Shown: positions 25,502-25,745 of the stretch, piece by piece | Layout of the letters: each line of letters opens with the position of its first letter | Numbering within the stretch: position 1 is the stretch's first letter | Assembly: GCA_947484245.1 (NCBI GenBank) | Contig: CANKOT010000023.1 | Coordinates: forward strand, 1 to 25,745 | Reading direction: 5' to 3' | DNA length: 25,745 bases | From: Comamonadaceae bacterium | Lineage (GTDB): Bacteria; Pseudomonadota; Gammaproteobacteria; Burkholderiales; Burkholderiaceae | Translations under genes and position numbers: made by a program | Notes under the pieces: generated by a model | Database searches by the model: none | Seen by the model: only the letters and a program-made list of their open reading frames with translations | What the model was told of the DNA's origin: nothing

Positions 25502-25536
25502 GCTTTTCCGCATTTGGGGCGGAGAAGTATTTTTTT
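25502..25536 (+). terminator. Terminator-like hairpin in the rpsL 5' leader
   Basis: CTTTTCCGC (25503-25511) pairs with GCGGAGAAG (25519-25527), with one G-U pair, around loop ATTTGGG; seven T follow (25530-25536). The hairpin begins at the predicted transcription start. It has the form of an intrinsic terminator and may act as an attenuator ahead of rpsL. Confidence 0.7.
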
Positions 25537-25545
25537 GTTCATTCC

Positions 25546-25567
25546 AAACGTTTAGGGACGTTTTTTT
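25546..25567 (+). other. Second leader hairpin overlapping the rpsL ribosome binding site
   Basis: AAACGT (25546-25551) pairs with ACGTTT (25558-25563), loop TTAGGG, followed by T to 25567. The likely Shine-Dalgarno AGGGA (25554-25558) is in the loop and stem edge, 11 nt before the ATG. It is weak (two G-C pairs) but could modulate translation. Confidence 0.5.
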
Positions 25568-25569
25568 AA

Positions 25570-25745
25570 ATGCCAACCATCAATCAATTGGTGCGTCAGG
25601 GGCGCGAGGTCGAAAAGACCAAGTCAAAAAGCCCTGCGATGCAAAACTCTCCGCAGCGCCGCGGTGTGTGCACCCGTGTGTACACCACGACGCCTAAAAA
25701 ACCTAACTCTGCTCTGCGTAAAGTTGCCAAAGTGCGCTTGACCAA
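25570..25745 (+). CDS. rpsL: 30S ribosomal protein S12, N-terminal part (3' end outside window)
   Basis: Ribosomal protein S12 of the decoding centre. The visible 58 residues begin [16 protein letters not shown] and contain [20 protein letters not shown], the universally conserved core. Both lysines at the streptomycin-sensitive position (Lys43-Lys44, counting Met) are present as in the wild type. The ATG at 25570 follows AGGGA at 25554-25558. rpsG and fusA probably follow outside the window. An unusually hairpin-rich leader precedes it. Confidence 0.97.
   Translation, partial: MPTINQLVRQGREVEKTKSKSPAMQNSPQRRGVCTRVYTTTPKKPNSALRKVAKVRLT

Overview
The window looks like ordinary core chromosome of a betaproteobacterium, most likely Burkholderiales (Comamonadaceae-like, for example the Limnohabitans/Rhodoferax group). 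This is inferred from moderate GC, dense gene packing, a TorF-type porin joined to glnK-amtB, glcE-glcF, a hemJ cluster and the str-operon start (rpsL). I see no insertion sequence, prophage, CRISPR array, tRNA or rRNA, and no stretch over 300 bases without a gene. The left edge cuts metH and the right edge cuts rpsL.

Layout: the 3' end of metH (+) converges with and overlaps a minus-strand MFS transporter, which follows comM (-). Divergent from comM is a plus-strand nitrogen cluster, TorF-like porin, glnK and amtB, closed by a clear intrinsic terminator. Its upstream region carries a sigma-54 promoter match and two 17-bp NtrC-type palindromes, which is the best regulatory signal in the window. 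A SMP-30 lactonase gene and glcE-glcF (glycolate oxidase subunits without glcD) follow on plus. They converge with a minus pair, lplT and a glutathione peroxidase gene. Divergent from lplT are alr and an EamA transporter that overlaps it by 4 nt. The EamA gene converges with and overlaps a TSUP permease gene (-).

From 20163 down to 15581 (-) is a probable catabolic operon: SDR, MaoC hydratase, methylmalonate-semialdehyde dehydrogenase (mmsA) and a GMC flavoprotein. It ends at an intrinsic terminator that abuts the start codon of the TSUP gene. Divergent from it are a DsbA-fold 2-hydroxychromene-2-carboxylate isomerase-like gene and a dienelactone hydrolase family gene.

The plus-strand series hemJ, VanZ-like gene, 2Fe-2S ferredoxin-like gene, alpha/beta hydrolase gene and dacC is very tightly packed, with two stop/start overlaps, and may be driven by a promoter that would make hemJ leaderless. 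After dacC comes a strong sigma-70 promoter and a 5' leader with two terminator-like hairpins before rpsL. Nothing here is a clearly new system; the most interesting items are regulatory: the NtrC/sigma-54 control region, the rpsL leader, the terminator at the TSUP start and the uncharacterised GMC/mmsA/MaoC/SDR operon.
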